In this document: positions 11,501-21,145 of the stretch, piece after piece
How the letters are laid out: every line of letters starts with the position of its first letter
Position numbering within the stretch: position 1 is the first letter of the stretch
Assembly (NCBI RefSeq): GCF_003369915.1
Contig: NC_046676.1
Span: forward strand, 16,970,001-17,034,000
From: Drosophila miranda
Lineage: Eukaryota; Arthropoda; Insecta; Diptera; Drosophilidae
Reading direction: 5' to 3'
Length of the DNA stretch: 64,000 nucleotides
The notes under the pieces: model-generated
The model's input: the letters and a program-made list of their open reading frames with translations, nothing else
Told to the model about the DNA's origin: nothing
Database searches by the model: none
Translations under genes and position numbers: made by a program

Positions 11501-14500
11501 CTCCTAAATCCGCTCGATGTCAATTCACCACTCTCGGAGATTTCCCGTCCCCGCGTCGTCTCGGGGGGTGTAAACAGTGAGACTAGAAAAATCCAAGACC
11601 CCCTACGGTAGAACGGGAGGGGAAAGGCAGAAAGGCATACGTTGCGATGTGGAGGCAATCTCGCTGAAATACAATGGCATCAGGTGGCAGGCAAGGCCCC
11701 CACCAGGCGACAGATCAGGAGAAGCTCCATAGATCGCAGCCGGCGGCAACACAGGAACACACCACCCAGCAGAAAGAGGACTCCGCTGAAGAGGATGAGG
11801 AGCCGGCGACCAGAGCGGGCCATCATCCACAGGCAGAGCCTGGAATGCCTGCCATCAACATCAGTGACACGACCAAGCACCACAGGACGTCTAGATCAGC
11901 AGGGATGGCCGTGTCTATCAGCTGCCTATCAGCCCTCGTGTCCGCTATTCTCCCGCCATGGTATTCGTCTGGCAGAGTAGAAACGAATCTGGTTTTCTTC
12001 TGCTTAAGTATGAATATATATTGTACTTTATTGTAGGACTTTACTTCTAAAGCCTCTAGACACCAACTCCGCCACCTTGGAGACCTCGCGTCCGCGCGTC
12101 TCGGGCAGGTAAAATTTGGTCAGCAGAAAGACCAGGAAGCTGCACAGGGCGAACACCAGGAAGACATAGGAGCCCAGCAGTGTGTGCATGGCGGGAAACA
12201 GGAAACCAACGAGGAAATTGCATCCCCAGCCCACCTGGTTGCCAATGGACAGGGCCACGGAACGGGAGGGAACCTCAAACATCTCTGCGTAGAGTGGAAA
12301 ATATTAAGCAATCGCTAAACAGGAGAGGGGAGGACAGCCAAACCTCGGACTACTTACCCGCTCCAATGAACGAGGGCATCGGAGCCAGGGCTAGTTGGAA
12401 GGCGATCAGATAGAGGAAAATGCTAGCCATTGTGCCATACGAGAGCCAGGGAATTTGGGCCTACATTTCCAAATAAAAAGGAAGTATGAAGATTGCTTGC
12501 GTTGCGAGGATGCGGATGGAGAGGAGAGCTCACAGTGTACTCTACCATCCAGCCAAAGGAAAACATGAGTAGGCCGCAAAATGCAGTGGACAGCAGCATC
12601 AGGGTGCGTCTGTTGAACTTTGCCATCAGAATGGGACCCATCAGCGAGGTGGCCAGATTGACGTTGCCAGCGGCCAGATTCATCCACTCTGCGGCGCTCG
12701 TTGAGAGGCCTCCATTGCGGAAAATTGAAACGGAGTAGTAGAAGATCTGGAAACGACAAATGTTCAATAGGACAGAGGATATCCGGACCTCTTACCGCTG
12801 AGCATCCGGACAACTGCTGACCGCCCTGATACGAGCAGAGAAGGACGAGGGGAAGCAGCATCTTTGGATCGCCAAGAACCTCGCCCAGACTGCGTGTTGT
12901 GCCTTTGACGGAAGTCTCGTCGTCCATGGCGCGGATCTCCTGCTCTATGCCAAGATCAGTGCCGCGCAGCCTTATCAGCATCTGGATCGCCTCCTGACGC
13001 CGCTCTTTCACGATGTACAGCCACTTGGGACTCTCCGCGTATAGGCGGAATGGGGCATAGCACACCGCCATGAAGACCACGTAGAAACTGAGTGCAATGT
13101 GCCAGAGCTCTTCGCCGCCGAACAGCGACTGCAGCGTAAAGATCTGGGACACCACCATGCCAATGGAGAAGCCCACGGAGCAGCAAACTCCCAGCGTGCC
13201 CCGTTGCGGCAGCTCCGCAATCTCGCTGTGGTACATGGGCAGACACGTGCTGACTAGACCCCCGCCCAGGCCGACCACCACGCGGCCCAGCAGAAGCAGC
13301 TCCACGGATCGCAGCCAGCGACAGCTGAGGAACATCAGGGCCGCCAGGAGCAGCAGGGAACCACTCAACAGGAAGCAGCCGCGGCGTCCAAAGCGATTGG
13401 CCGCCCAGCCAGCGCAGGCTGAGCCAAGGACCCCGCCAATCAGATAGATGGCCACAATGAGGGCCCACAACGTATCCAAAGCTGTAGGGGATATCTCCAG
13501 ACCATAGTTCTCCAGGAGCATGGCCTGACACCAGGACCGCATGTGCTAGAATTCAATGTACTCGTAGTCCAGCTGCTGTACAGCCAAACATAAGACAACA
13601 TACCACAGCTGGAGTGTTGATGACGCCCATGCAGTAGCCACAGGGCAGGGCGGATCCGATGGTGCTGCCCACAGTGCTCCACACCAGCAGAGCCGTCCAA
13701 CGGGTCCTGGGCTGTTTCTTGAGCTCCACCAGAGAGCTGGCACTTTCCACCACCTCCATCGTGTTTTGTGGCTGGGACGAAACTGCTTAGCCAGATGCTC
13801 GAGAATCGTATTTTATCTCCAATAGACGCCTCGCGGTGTAAATTTGTGGGATTTATTGGCTCAGACATGGGGACTATGTAAAATATATTGGACTTAGGCT
13901 AAGAAGATTGGCTCGCAGTGCGAGTGCGCAAGACTTTTGATTTAAAGCCGTCGGCGACGAGCGGAGCAACCTCGGATGGATCGCGGCCGCGAGTCTCCGG
14001 CAAGTAGCGTTTGGTCAGCCCAAAGAGCAGCAAGCAGGTGATGGAGAATGGGAGGAAGACCAGGGCGCCCCAGGCATTCTGCAGCGTGGGAAAGGCCATA
14101 CCAATGATGAAATTGCATACCCAGTAGACAACGCTACCCAAAGCCATGGCAGCCGGACGCGGGGACACCTCAAACAGTTCTGGATAAGGATAAGGAAGAA
14201 AGGATAAGGATAAGGATAAATGAAAAATGTAGCCCCCCCAATCTCACCGGCTCCTATGAAGAACGGCATGGGCCCGACACCGAACTGAAAGAAGAATATG
14301 TACAGGAAGATGCAGCCAATGCAGCCCATGGCAAACCAGCTAAAGCTCTCCTGAAAGAACCGCACACATTAGTTCCGAGACTCGGGGATTCGAAGGCCAC
14401 TCACAATGAAGTAGAGCATCATGGCGAAGAGAAATAGGCATACGGCGCAGAAGAAGGTGGAGAGAAGCATCAGCGGGCGACGATTCACGCGCTCCAACAG

Positions 14501-16254
14501 GACCGGACCCACCATCGATGTGGCCAGATTGAGGGATCCAGCACCCAGATTGGCCCACTCCGCCGCCTGCGTAGACAGCCCTGCCTTGCGGAATATGGAG
14601 ACAGAGTAGAAGAATATCTGCAAGGCAAGAGAACATTAATGATGCGCGAAAGATGCTGCAGGATAGCACCCACCGCATTGATACCCGACAGCTGCTGGCC
14701 ACCAAGAAAGGCGCAAACAATGATGAGTGGCAGGCGCAGACGGGGATTGCGCAGCACTTCCATGAATCCACTAGCCTCCACCTTGGCCGATGCCTCCAGC
14801 TCCATTTCGTTTAGCTCCGCCTGCAGAGCCGCGCTGTCCGAGGAATAGCCCCGCAACTGCTGGAGCTGTTGTCTGGCCTCCTCCTTGCGGCCCTTGACTA
14901 TGTAAAGCCACTTGGGGCTCTCGGGATACCACCGGAATGGGGCATAGCAGAGCAGTACCAGCAGACCAAAAAAGGACAAGGCAATGTGCCACCGATCTGC
15001 CCCCCCGAAAAGCGACTGTAGGCTGCAGATCTGGGCTACCACCACGCCTGCGGTCAGGCCCATTGCGCAACACGGAGACAGAGTACTTCTCTGGGAGAGG
15101 GCGGCCAGTTCGCTGTGGTACATGGGCATGAAGGCGGTGACGAGGCCCCCCGCCAGCCCCACGAGCAATCGGCCCAGGAGCAGCAGCTCCACGGAAACCA
15201 ACAAGCGGCATACAGCGAAGCAGACGGCTCCAAGGGCGAGTAGCATACCGCATATGTAGAAGCACCCGCGGCGTCCAAAGCGGTTGGCGGTGGATGCGCC
15301 CGTCATAGAACCGATGGCTCCACCCACCAGAAAGATGGAGACGACGGCCGACCAGAGCCACTCCAGGCCCGAGGCTCCCAGGTGAAGATCATATCGCGCA
15401 ATCAGAGTTTCGTTGCACCAAGAGCGCATGTGCTGGGGAGGATAACGGTTTAGGATTATGGAACCTCCAAGTAGAGAGCTCCTCTTACCACGGCGGGGCT
15501 GTTCATGACCCCAGTGCAGTAGCCCACGGGCAAGGCTGCTCCAATCGAGGATCCAACGCAAGCCAAATTGAGGGAAAAGCTCCATTTGGGCTGATCCTGC
15601 TGAAAGGATTCGCCGGCCTAGTGAATAAAGCTATTCATCCAAGAATTTGCTCATCTCACCTGGGTCTGTTTCTTTTCGTGTGCCATTAGCGGTGCCTCTG
15701 CCTGACTTAATGATTGTCCCTCCACGGGTTCGCTGGCTTTTGCCTTTTCCATTGCGTTGATGATTTGCGGAACGGGTCTTTATGGGGGCTTCTGTGGGGA
15801 AGAATCACGCTGGTCAAGAGCTCCATTCGGAATGCTGCGATCATATTTCATTTTCAAGCACCAGAGCCCCAGGCCCCCAGGGAGATTAAGGCACGTTTAT
15901 GCGGCGCCGAGAGATAACCGCTGCCAAAGTTATCCAAACATCAAAAGGGAATCCAGGGGCGGACTGCATCGCGGGGGTTGTAATAATCTGGGTTGTTCAC
16001 TTTATCAGGTGATAATACTTTAAGTGCCTCAGCGGGTGCACTATTCATCGATCCATCCATCACCATTGCACTCCACAAATAGCCCAATCCCCTCCCGACT
16101 GGCATAATTTATAATGGGCCAACTGAATCTCTATTCGCAGAACTGCCCGCACGGTCGCCCCACCATGCGTCATCTAATCAATATCACGATGCTAATGGAT
16201 GAGGAGGAAGATGCTGATGCGGCGGAAGACCCGGCCCACCAGAAGCCCCAATAA
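8550..16254 (+). CDS. Pms2: Pms2, MutL-type mismatch repair endonuclease subunit, 884 aa
   Basis: Pairs with Mlh1 to nick the mismatched strand after MutS recognition. Exons: 8550-8657, 8713-8872, 8932-9075, 9135-9703, 9778-10399, 10451-11134, 11201-11454 and 16141-16254 (2655 nt). GHKL ATPase motifs are present: [13 protein letters not shown] (46 onward), DNGSG (76) and GFRGEAL (111). A long acidic linker follows. The C-terminal endonuclease has DQHASDE (703), ACR (about 816) and, in the last exon, CPHGRP (849). Without the distant exon the protein would stop at EQPWVSKRT and lose the CPHGRP zinc ligands. The exon 7 donor (TGG|GTAAGC) and exon 8 acceptor (TTCGCAG|AAC) are both phase 0. Intron 5 (10400-10450, 51 nt) has no stop and stays in frame. 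Intron 7 (4686 bp) contains antisense transporter genes. The protein ends in an acidic tail. Confidence 0.92.
11480..11890 (-). pseudogene. Decayed fragment of a third MFS sugar transporter
   Basis: Minus-strand translations in different frames match pieces of the two neighbouring transporters. Around 11710-11810 reads [12 protein letters not shown]...[17 protein letters not shown] (compare [12 protein letters not shown]...[15 protein letters not shown]). Around 11640-11690 reads [15 protein letters not shown] (compare [14 protein letters not shown]). Around 11500-11560 reads [13 protein letters not shown]...SGFR (compare [19 protein letters not shown]). The frame changes between pieces, and roughly 300 residues of the middle (loop 5 to TM12) are missing. 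The order of pieces is preserved, so this is a deleted, frameshifted tandem paralogue. It lies in Pms2 intron 7, just past the exon 7 donor. Confidence 0.8.
12028..13759 (-). CDS. MFS sugar transporter, proximal tandem copy, 492 aa
   Basis: Member of the SP/SLC2 family (Tret1/GLUT-like) with 12 predicted membrane helices. Exons: 13759-13604, 13545-12796, 12746-12534, 12460-12358 and 12284-12028 (1479 nt). Family signatures: [12 protein letters not shown] in TM1, NRFGRRG in loop 2-3, ESPKWL at the end of TM6, GGQQLSG in TM7, NRR in loop 8-9 and YLPETRGRE after TM12. TM7 reads QQLSGCSA (residues 295-302) where the family and the neighbouring copy have QQLSGINA, a sugar-contacting region, so substrate use may differ. 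The stop codon overlaps AATAAA. It lies wholly inside Pms2 intron 7, antisense to the host. The substrate is not inferable; CG8249-like is a guess. Confidence 0.9.
13899..15752 (-). CDS. MFS sugar transporter, distal tandem copy, 519 aa
   Basis: Paralogue of the proximal copy, sharing exon sizes 213 and 103 nt and the same intron phases, so the pair arose by tandem duplication. Exons: 15752-15660, 15599-15489, 15432-14674, 14617-14405, 14350-14248 and 14179-13899 (1560 nt). It has a 31-residue hydrophilic leader on its own exon. Signatures: [12 protein letters not shown] in TM1, [24 protein letters not shown] in TM7 (canonical), VNRR and YLPETRGRD. Exon 2 has a second in-frame acceptor 18 nt upstream, but it would leave only a 42 nt intron, so the downstream site is preferred. 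It lies inside Pms2 intron 7 on the opposite strand, 139 bp upstream of the proximal copy, and has its own start and stop. Confidence 0.9.
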
Positions 16255-16255
16255 A
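16250..16255 (+). terminator. Pms2 polyadenylation signal overlapping the stop codon
   Basis: AATAAA begins in the last sense codon (CAA) and includes the TAA stop at 16252-16254. The minus-strand AATAAA of l(2)09851 lies at 16291-16296, so the two convergent transcripts have very short 3' UTRs that abut or overlap. Confidence 0.65.
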
Positions 16256-16387
16256 AAGCAATCTCGGCAACCACAGATTTCGTTTTATGGTTTATTTGCT
16301 TTGTAGTAGAGTGCAGACGTGGGTTTAGCGGGAGTGGAGGTTGGAGGCACGACTTGACACGTGCACGGACTATCGGGCTATCGGGGA

Positions 16388-17758
16388 CTAAACACTGATA
16401 GTGCGGAAGATATTAAAGCCGCTGTGGGCAGTGGAGAGCAGAACGCCCGGCAGCTGCGCATGCCAGTGCAGCTCCTTGATCTCCTTCTGGCCCTGGTGGA
16501 TGAAGAGCAGCTGCGGCGGCAGCTTGTTTACCTCCTCCTCGTTCTGGGCCTGGGCCTGCACCTGATCCGCATCCTTCTCGACAGCCAGGTCCCAAAGAGC
16601 GATTTGATCGTCGTCACCGCCCGAGGCCAGGACTGTGGCTTCGCTGGGGTTCCACTCCACAGTGGTAATGTGATCCGTATGATGCTTGAAGGTGGCGATG
16701 GGCTTCTGGCTCTGGAACTGGCGCAAGTCCCAGATGTGCAGGAAGCCATCGTCGCCGCCGCTGGCGATAAAGGGCTCTGTGTGATTCCACGAGATCACGT
16801 TAATGTCGCTCTCGTGGGCATCCTGACAGGTCAGCATGCAGGCCTTCTGTGGCGCCGCCCGGCAATCCCAGATGCGAATGGTCTTGTCCACCGAGCAGGA
16901 TGCGAGGACGCTGCGCTCATTGGGGCTCCATTGCAAGTCCTCGACAGATTGTGTGTGCCCCGCCAGCGGACGTTGGTCTACCTTCCAGGTGCCGTCCTCT
17001 AGAGGACTCCAGATGTGAATATCGCGACGACAGTCGCCCGTGGCCAGCACACCCTCGGCACTGGGACTCCAGTCCACCGCAAAGCCCTCCTGCTGGTGGC
17101 CACTAAAAGTGAACACCGGACGGGTCTCGTTCTGTTCGTATTGCTTGAGGAGCTGCGCATCCTCGACAGCTTGCAGCGGCTGTGTCAGATTCCAGATGTT
17201 CACACGGCCGAGCTCGCTCCACGAGGCGGCGTACACTGTGTTGCCCAGACGGCGGGCACGGACACGGTTAACACATCCCTGATGCTTAATCAGGGCGCAG
17301 GTCATCTGTGGCTTCTTCAGCTCCTCCTTGTCGGGCACATCGTCCTGGTCGTCTTCCAGTTCCTCATCATCGTCCTCTGCTTCATCGTCCTGGGTCCTGT
17401 GCAGGTTGCTCATCTTCATCACAATCAGATTGTTGACATGGGTGCGAGCCGCTTGTGTGCCCGCCACAATGTAGGCGGTCATAGGGAATGCCTCGCGGCT
17501 CTTGCCCAGCTCATCCGGAACGACATCAAAGCTCAGACAGGGCGCCCCAGTGGAGGCCTGGTGCAGCATCACATAGGCACTCTCGTCGCACACCAGCTCC
17601 TCATCCTCGCCCAGTGTTTTGCCCGGCAGATAGACTTCTTTGGGCTGTTTCGGTGCGGAGCCGTCTTCCGACCCACTGTCGCTGTCCGGCTCTATGTCGC
17701 TCTCGGCATCTTCCGGCTCCACCACCTCCATGCTCAACTCTTCGTTTTCGGACTCCAT
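16388..17758 (-). CDS. l(2)09851: Glutamate-rich WD-repeat protein (GRWD1 homologue), 456 aa
   Basis: Nuclear WD40 protein; the family (GRWD1/Rrb1) acts in ribosome biogenesis with uL3 and binds histones. The single-exon frame opens upstream at 17866, but MESENEELSMEVVEPEDAES (ATG 17758) is chosen as start. The 36 residues before it are Lys/Asn-rich and unlike the family, while the acidic N terminus is typical. After it come the conserved pre-propeller segment PGKTLGEDEELVCDESAYVM, an acidic tract (about 150-170), then at least five WD units ending in variants such as IHIWSP, IRIWDC, LHIWDL and IALWDL, and finally FNIFRTISV. It converges on Pms2 at its 3' end. In D. melanogaster l(2)09851 lies near apterous (from memory). 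Confidence 0.9.
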   Translation of the reverse strand: MESENEELSMEVVEPEDAESDIEPDSDSGSEDGSAPKQPKEVYLPGKTLGEDEELVCDESAYVMLHQASTGAPCLSFDVVPDELGKSREAFPMTAYIVAGTQAARTHVNNLIVMKMSNLHRTQDDEAEDDDEELEDDQDDVPDKEELKKPQMTCALIKHQGCVNRVRARRLGNTVYAASWSELGRVNIWNLTQPLQAVEDAQLLKQYEQNETRPVFTFSGHQQEGFAVDWSPSAEGVLATGDCRRDIHIWSPLEDGTWKVDQRPLAGHTQSVEDLQWSPNERSVLASCSVDKTIRIWDCRAAPQKACMLTCQDAHESDINVISWNHTEPFIASGGDDGFLHIWDLRQFQSQKPIATFKHHTDHITTVEWNPSEATVLASGGDDDQIALWDLAVEKDADQVQAQAQNEEEVNKLPPQLLFIHQGQKEIKELHWHAQLPGVLLSTAHSGFNIFRTISV

Positions 17759-18519
17759 GGTTTGTTTATCTTCGTTTTTTGTGTTCAGTTTCTTGTTTTC
17801 TTGATCTGCACGTGGTGCATTGGTAAACTCGCAGAAGCGCCCCCCAGCGGTGAGAAACAAAAACAAAACGAGTGGAAAAACTCACTCAATTCAACAGCTT
17901 CGACAGCGATGACAGCAGCACTGCCGAAGATCCCAATTTTAAACTATATTGAGTTATTTTTAGTGTGAATATGAGTTTTTATCCCATAAAAAAGCTCATA
18001 CCAATCGCAATCACACTCAAGAGCGACAGAGCTCATTTTCGCGTAGTAATATCAAGTCGATAGTATCGACAGCTGGATATACCCTTTTCTGGGATTTGCG
18101 TACTTTTTATCTTATTTCACACATAAATCATATAAAATGGAGTACTTAAGTTAAGCCAAGTTAACCTTGTACAAAACTTATTCATCAACCGGATCCAACT
18201 ATGGAATCAGGGAATATGATTTCCGTTCATGGACAGCGAACTATTAACCCATTGTAGACCAGGGGGTATTTAAATGCACTCTTCGAATATTATGCAATTT
18301 CGTATATTTTTGATTGAGAAAGTTTTGTGGGGAGAGAGGAAGGATGGATTTACGAGAAGAACCTACAAACAGTATTGTTTTCCGCCGTTTAACTGAAGTT
18401 ATTCACCTGTTTAAAAAGAGGGGGCTTCAGTGGGCTAAGTTCCACTACAAAATTTTTCTTTCAAAAATTCCTCGTGCAAAATTATTTTAGAATCAGCGAG
18501 AACTTTGCATTTTATCAAA
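17759..18519. promoter_or_regulatory. Divergent l(2)09851/Tom6-like promoter region
   Basis: The 761 bp between two divergent start codons is AT-rich with no supportable coding frame. A 15 nt palindrome GTCGATAGTATCGAC (18056-18070) holds two DRE half-like TATCGA cores. The first 100 bp next to l(2)09851 extend its frame upstream and are taken as 5' UTR. Confidence 0.45.
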
Positions 18520-18742
18520 ATGGTGAAGTCTGTTAATCCCCTGAGTTTTGTGCGCGGCATTTACAACAACGAGTTCCAATGGTGAGTGCCCAAAGACACA
18601 ATGCCCGGTCGGAAGGCTTTACATAATCTGAATCTCCTTTGGCAGGATGCTGGTCAAGAGCTACGCCCTCTTCTTTTTGGGTGTCCGTGTGGCCAAGGAG
18701 TTGATGGGCCTGGAGCTGATGACCGCCGTGGGACCAGCGTAG
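18520..18742 (+). CDS. Tom6-like mitochondrial outer membrane translocase subunit, 52 aa
   Basis: Two exons, 18520-18581 and 18646-18742 (159 nt), too short for ordinary ORF cut-offs. The protein begins MVKSVNPLSFVRGIYNNEFQ, has one hydrophobic helix (about 24-36) and ends GVRVAKELMGLELMTAVGPA. This resembles the C-terminal half of vertebrate TOMM6 (a GVWLARNL...DLMAP-type ending) in spacing and character, including the RG(I/V)Y motif before the helix. Tom6 is a small tail-anchored subunit stabilising the TOM import complex. The assignment rests on remembered similarity over about 40 residues; another small mitochondrial membrane subunit is possible. The structure is supported by a clean GTGAGT donor, a TTGGCAG acceptor and a nearby AATAAA. 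Confidence 0.72.
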
Positions 18743-18804
18743 ATACTGACATGAAAACAAAACTGTATGCGCCGTGTACAAATAAGGCAGTTAAAGTTAA
18801 CTAG

Positions 18805-18813
18805 TTTAATAAA
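18805..18813. terminator. Bidirectional polyadenylation signal between Tom6-like and MIPEP genes
   Basis: TTTAATAAA reads AATAAA on the plus strand (18808-18813), 66 bp after the Tom6-like stop. It reads ATTAAA on the minus strand (18805-18810), 56 bp after the peptidase stop. One 9 bp core could serve both convergent genes. Confidence 0.55.
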
Positions 18814-18865
18814 AACAGGGGAGAACGACTATGTATTTACACGTGTGTCGAGCTGAGTGATTAGA

Positions 18866-21145
18866 TTAGCTTCTGCTCACTATCAGTTCCTTGATCTTGG
18901 TCTCGTCCGTGTCGATCTCGTGTATCAGACTATTGGCCAGCACGCTGGGAGTCATCTCGCGCTGCAGGAAGTTGGCCACCAGCTGCCTGCTGGGCACGGC
19001 GCCTCCATGGGCTAGAATCTCCGCTCTGTACCTCTCTCCAGACTGTCTGTTGAAGGGATTACTCTCGAAGTAGGTCTGCCATATCCAGGAGGCAATCGTC
19101 TTCGATATCAGATAGGCGTAGTATTTTGCGCCGTAGCCGACAAGGTGGGTGAAACGCAGCTGCCAGGCCGTGTTCTCGACATGGGGCAGACCGTAGTAGC
19201 GGCTCTGCACAGCCTTAAGAGTCTCCGTGGTATTGCCGCCCTTTTGGGCCATGTCTCCGTGATACTCCTGATCCAGGGCCGAATAGAAGACCTGGAGCTG
19301 TGTCTCGCTGGCAGCAAATAGATGCTTTGAGGCGCACAGCCGTTGCAACATGTCCTCGGAGATGGGTTTGTGCGTCTGGAAGTGGCGGGCGAATGTGCGC
19401 AGCACGCGAGGGTCGCTGGCGAAGTACTCCATGAGAACACTCGGCACTTCCGCAAAGTCCGTGGCGCATCGCGTGCCCGTCACGTGCTGGTACTCGGTCC
19501 GCGCCAGCATAGAGTGCATGGCATGGCCCATTTCGTGGAAAAGATTATCCACCCGTGACGGCGACAGCAGAGTCGGTCCAGCCCATCGGGGCTGGGCCAG
19601 TCCCAGCATAACCACAACGATGGGCAGCTGATAGGTTCCATCGGGCAGCCGCTTTCCTCCTTGGATTGTGAAATGGCAGTCCTGGTTGGGCTTGCCGCTC
19701 CGCTCGAAGAAGTCGCAGTATATGTAGCCAAGCAGACCCTCGCTCTCATGCACCACGGCCAGCTTGTAGATGTCGCTGTGCCAGGACTCGCCCGGCTCCA
19801 TCTCGCTGTTCTCCAGTCGGACACCGTACAGCTCTTGGAGCAGATTGTCCAGACCCTCCATACAGCCGCCGAGTGAAAAGTATGGGAGGAACTCATTGGC
19901 CTGCTCCTCAAGCGACTGTCGCTTCAATTGTGTGGTAAAGTACGGCGTGTCCCAGATCTCGGCCAGAACATTGTGCTGACCGCTCTCCTTGCGCTTCATC
20001 TGCGTCATGACTGCAAAGTCCGCCTCGGCGCGTGGACGCAGTTGATCAGACAGGTTGTCAATGAATTCACGGACAAGTTCTGGCCGTTCCATAGTACTGG
20101 CATTGAGAGCACGATGAGCGTATGTCTCGAAGCCACAGCTCTTGGCTAGTTCATGTCGACACAGCAGCAGATCCCGCAGCAGCTCCTCCTGGGTCTCAGA
20201 CGGTTGCAAGTACAATCGGTAGGCGGCCTCTCGCATCTGAACGTTCTCTGCATTGGTGCACAAGCCAGTGATGATGACATTCTCCCCGGAGGTGGGGAAA
20301 CTGAATGGACATTTCGTGGTTATTTTCGACAGATCGGACAGGTTCTATATGGACTCACTAATTCCTGATGGACTCTGGGACATAGCTGCGCGGCAGCACG
20401 GAGGGCTGGGCTGCTCCGTTCATGAACTTCTGCCCCAGCTGTAGGATGTAGTCGTTGAGACGCACCACTCGAAGGCGTTCCGCTTCCGGCAGGTGAATTC
20501 CGCACTGTTCGAAGTCGAAGAGGAAGAGCCTGGCCACATGCTGATCCACCTCAGTGGTTGGCTTTAGGTCTCCCTGCTCCACAACCTTCCTCAGGGCTTG
20601 GTAGAGTGGTTTGTGGGTGTTCAAGCTGCAGTACGAAACAGTTTTGAGCGGGAAGAGATCTCTTGATGGGCATGACCTCACCTCTCCACCACACCGCAAA
20701 TGCTGATGCAGGCCTGCTCCGCCGCCTCCATGTACTTGTTCTTGGGGTGGGCGATCCGTATGAACTCGGCCAGGTCGGCTACCTTGCACAGGGAGTCGGA
20801 GAGCTCGTCGAATATGTCGACCATTTTTCGTTGTCTTTGACTGGAAATCGCCTCTGCGATGAGATCCTGCGATTTGTTCTCCACATTATCCCTTAGCAAA
20901 TAGAAACCTTCGAAAGTGCGAAGCTCGGGCATCCGGAAAAGGCCCTGTCCATGAAAAATTGATTAAGATCTGCGCTCTCCAGGCTGGAGGATTTCATGGC
21001 TCACCGCATCCTCGCGGGTAAAGTTGATGCGCTTCGACGGCGGCGCATTGAATGCCGTTGCTAGCGGCGACCAGGTGGAGACTAGCTTCCGGTGCCGCAT
21101 CCTCATCAGAGTGGCGCGGGTAGAGCTGCGACTCATTTGTAACAT
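18866..21145 (-). CDS. Mitochondrial intermediate peptidase (M3 metallopeptidase), 701 aa
   Basis: Removes a second, octapeptide presequence from imported mitochondrial matrix and inner-membrane proteins after MPP cleavage. Exons: 21145-21005, 20944-20682, 20625-20359 and 20300-18866 (2106 nt). The N terminus (MLQMSRSSTRATLMRMRHRK...) is Arg/Ser-rich with no acidic residues, typical of a matrix presequence. The thermolysin-like zinc site HEMGH begins at about residue 479 (FHEMGHAMHSML), with the third ligand Glu expected in the downstream FAEVPS segment, as in M3A enzymes. Length matches MIPEP/Oct1 (about 700). The D. melanogaster counterpart is probably CG7791 (from memory). It is divergent from the HSDL2-like gene and convergent with the Tom6-like gene, giving a cluster of three organelle-related genes. 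Confidence 0.9.

Noticed and set aside
13056-13531. Second long minus-strand frame inside transporter exon 2
   Set aside because: Same strand, alternative frame of the conserved MFS exon; no membrane-helix pattern or family motif.
17759-17866. Upstream start (MFLFL...) for l(2)09851
   Set aside because: The extra 36 residues are Lys/Asn-rich and unlike GRWD1; the ATG at 17758 gives the usual acidic N terminus.
17015-17968. 317-codon plus-strand frame opposite l(2)09851
   Set aside because: Complete antisense overlap with conserved WD repeats and no recognisable domain; a codon-bias shadow.
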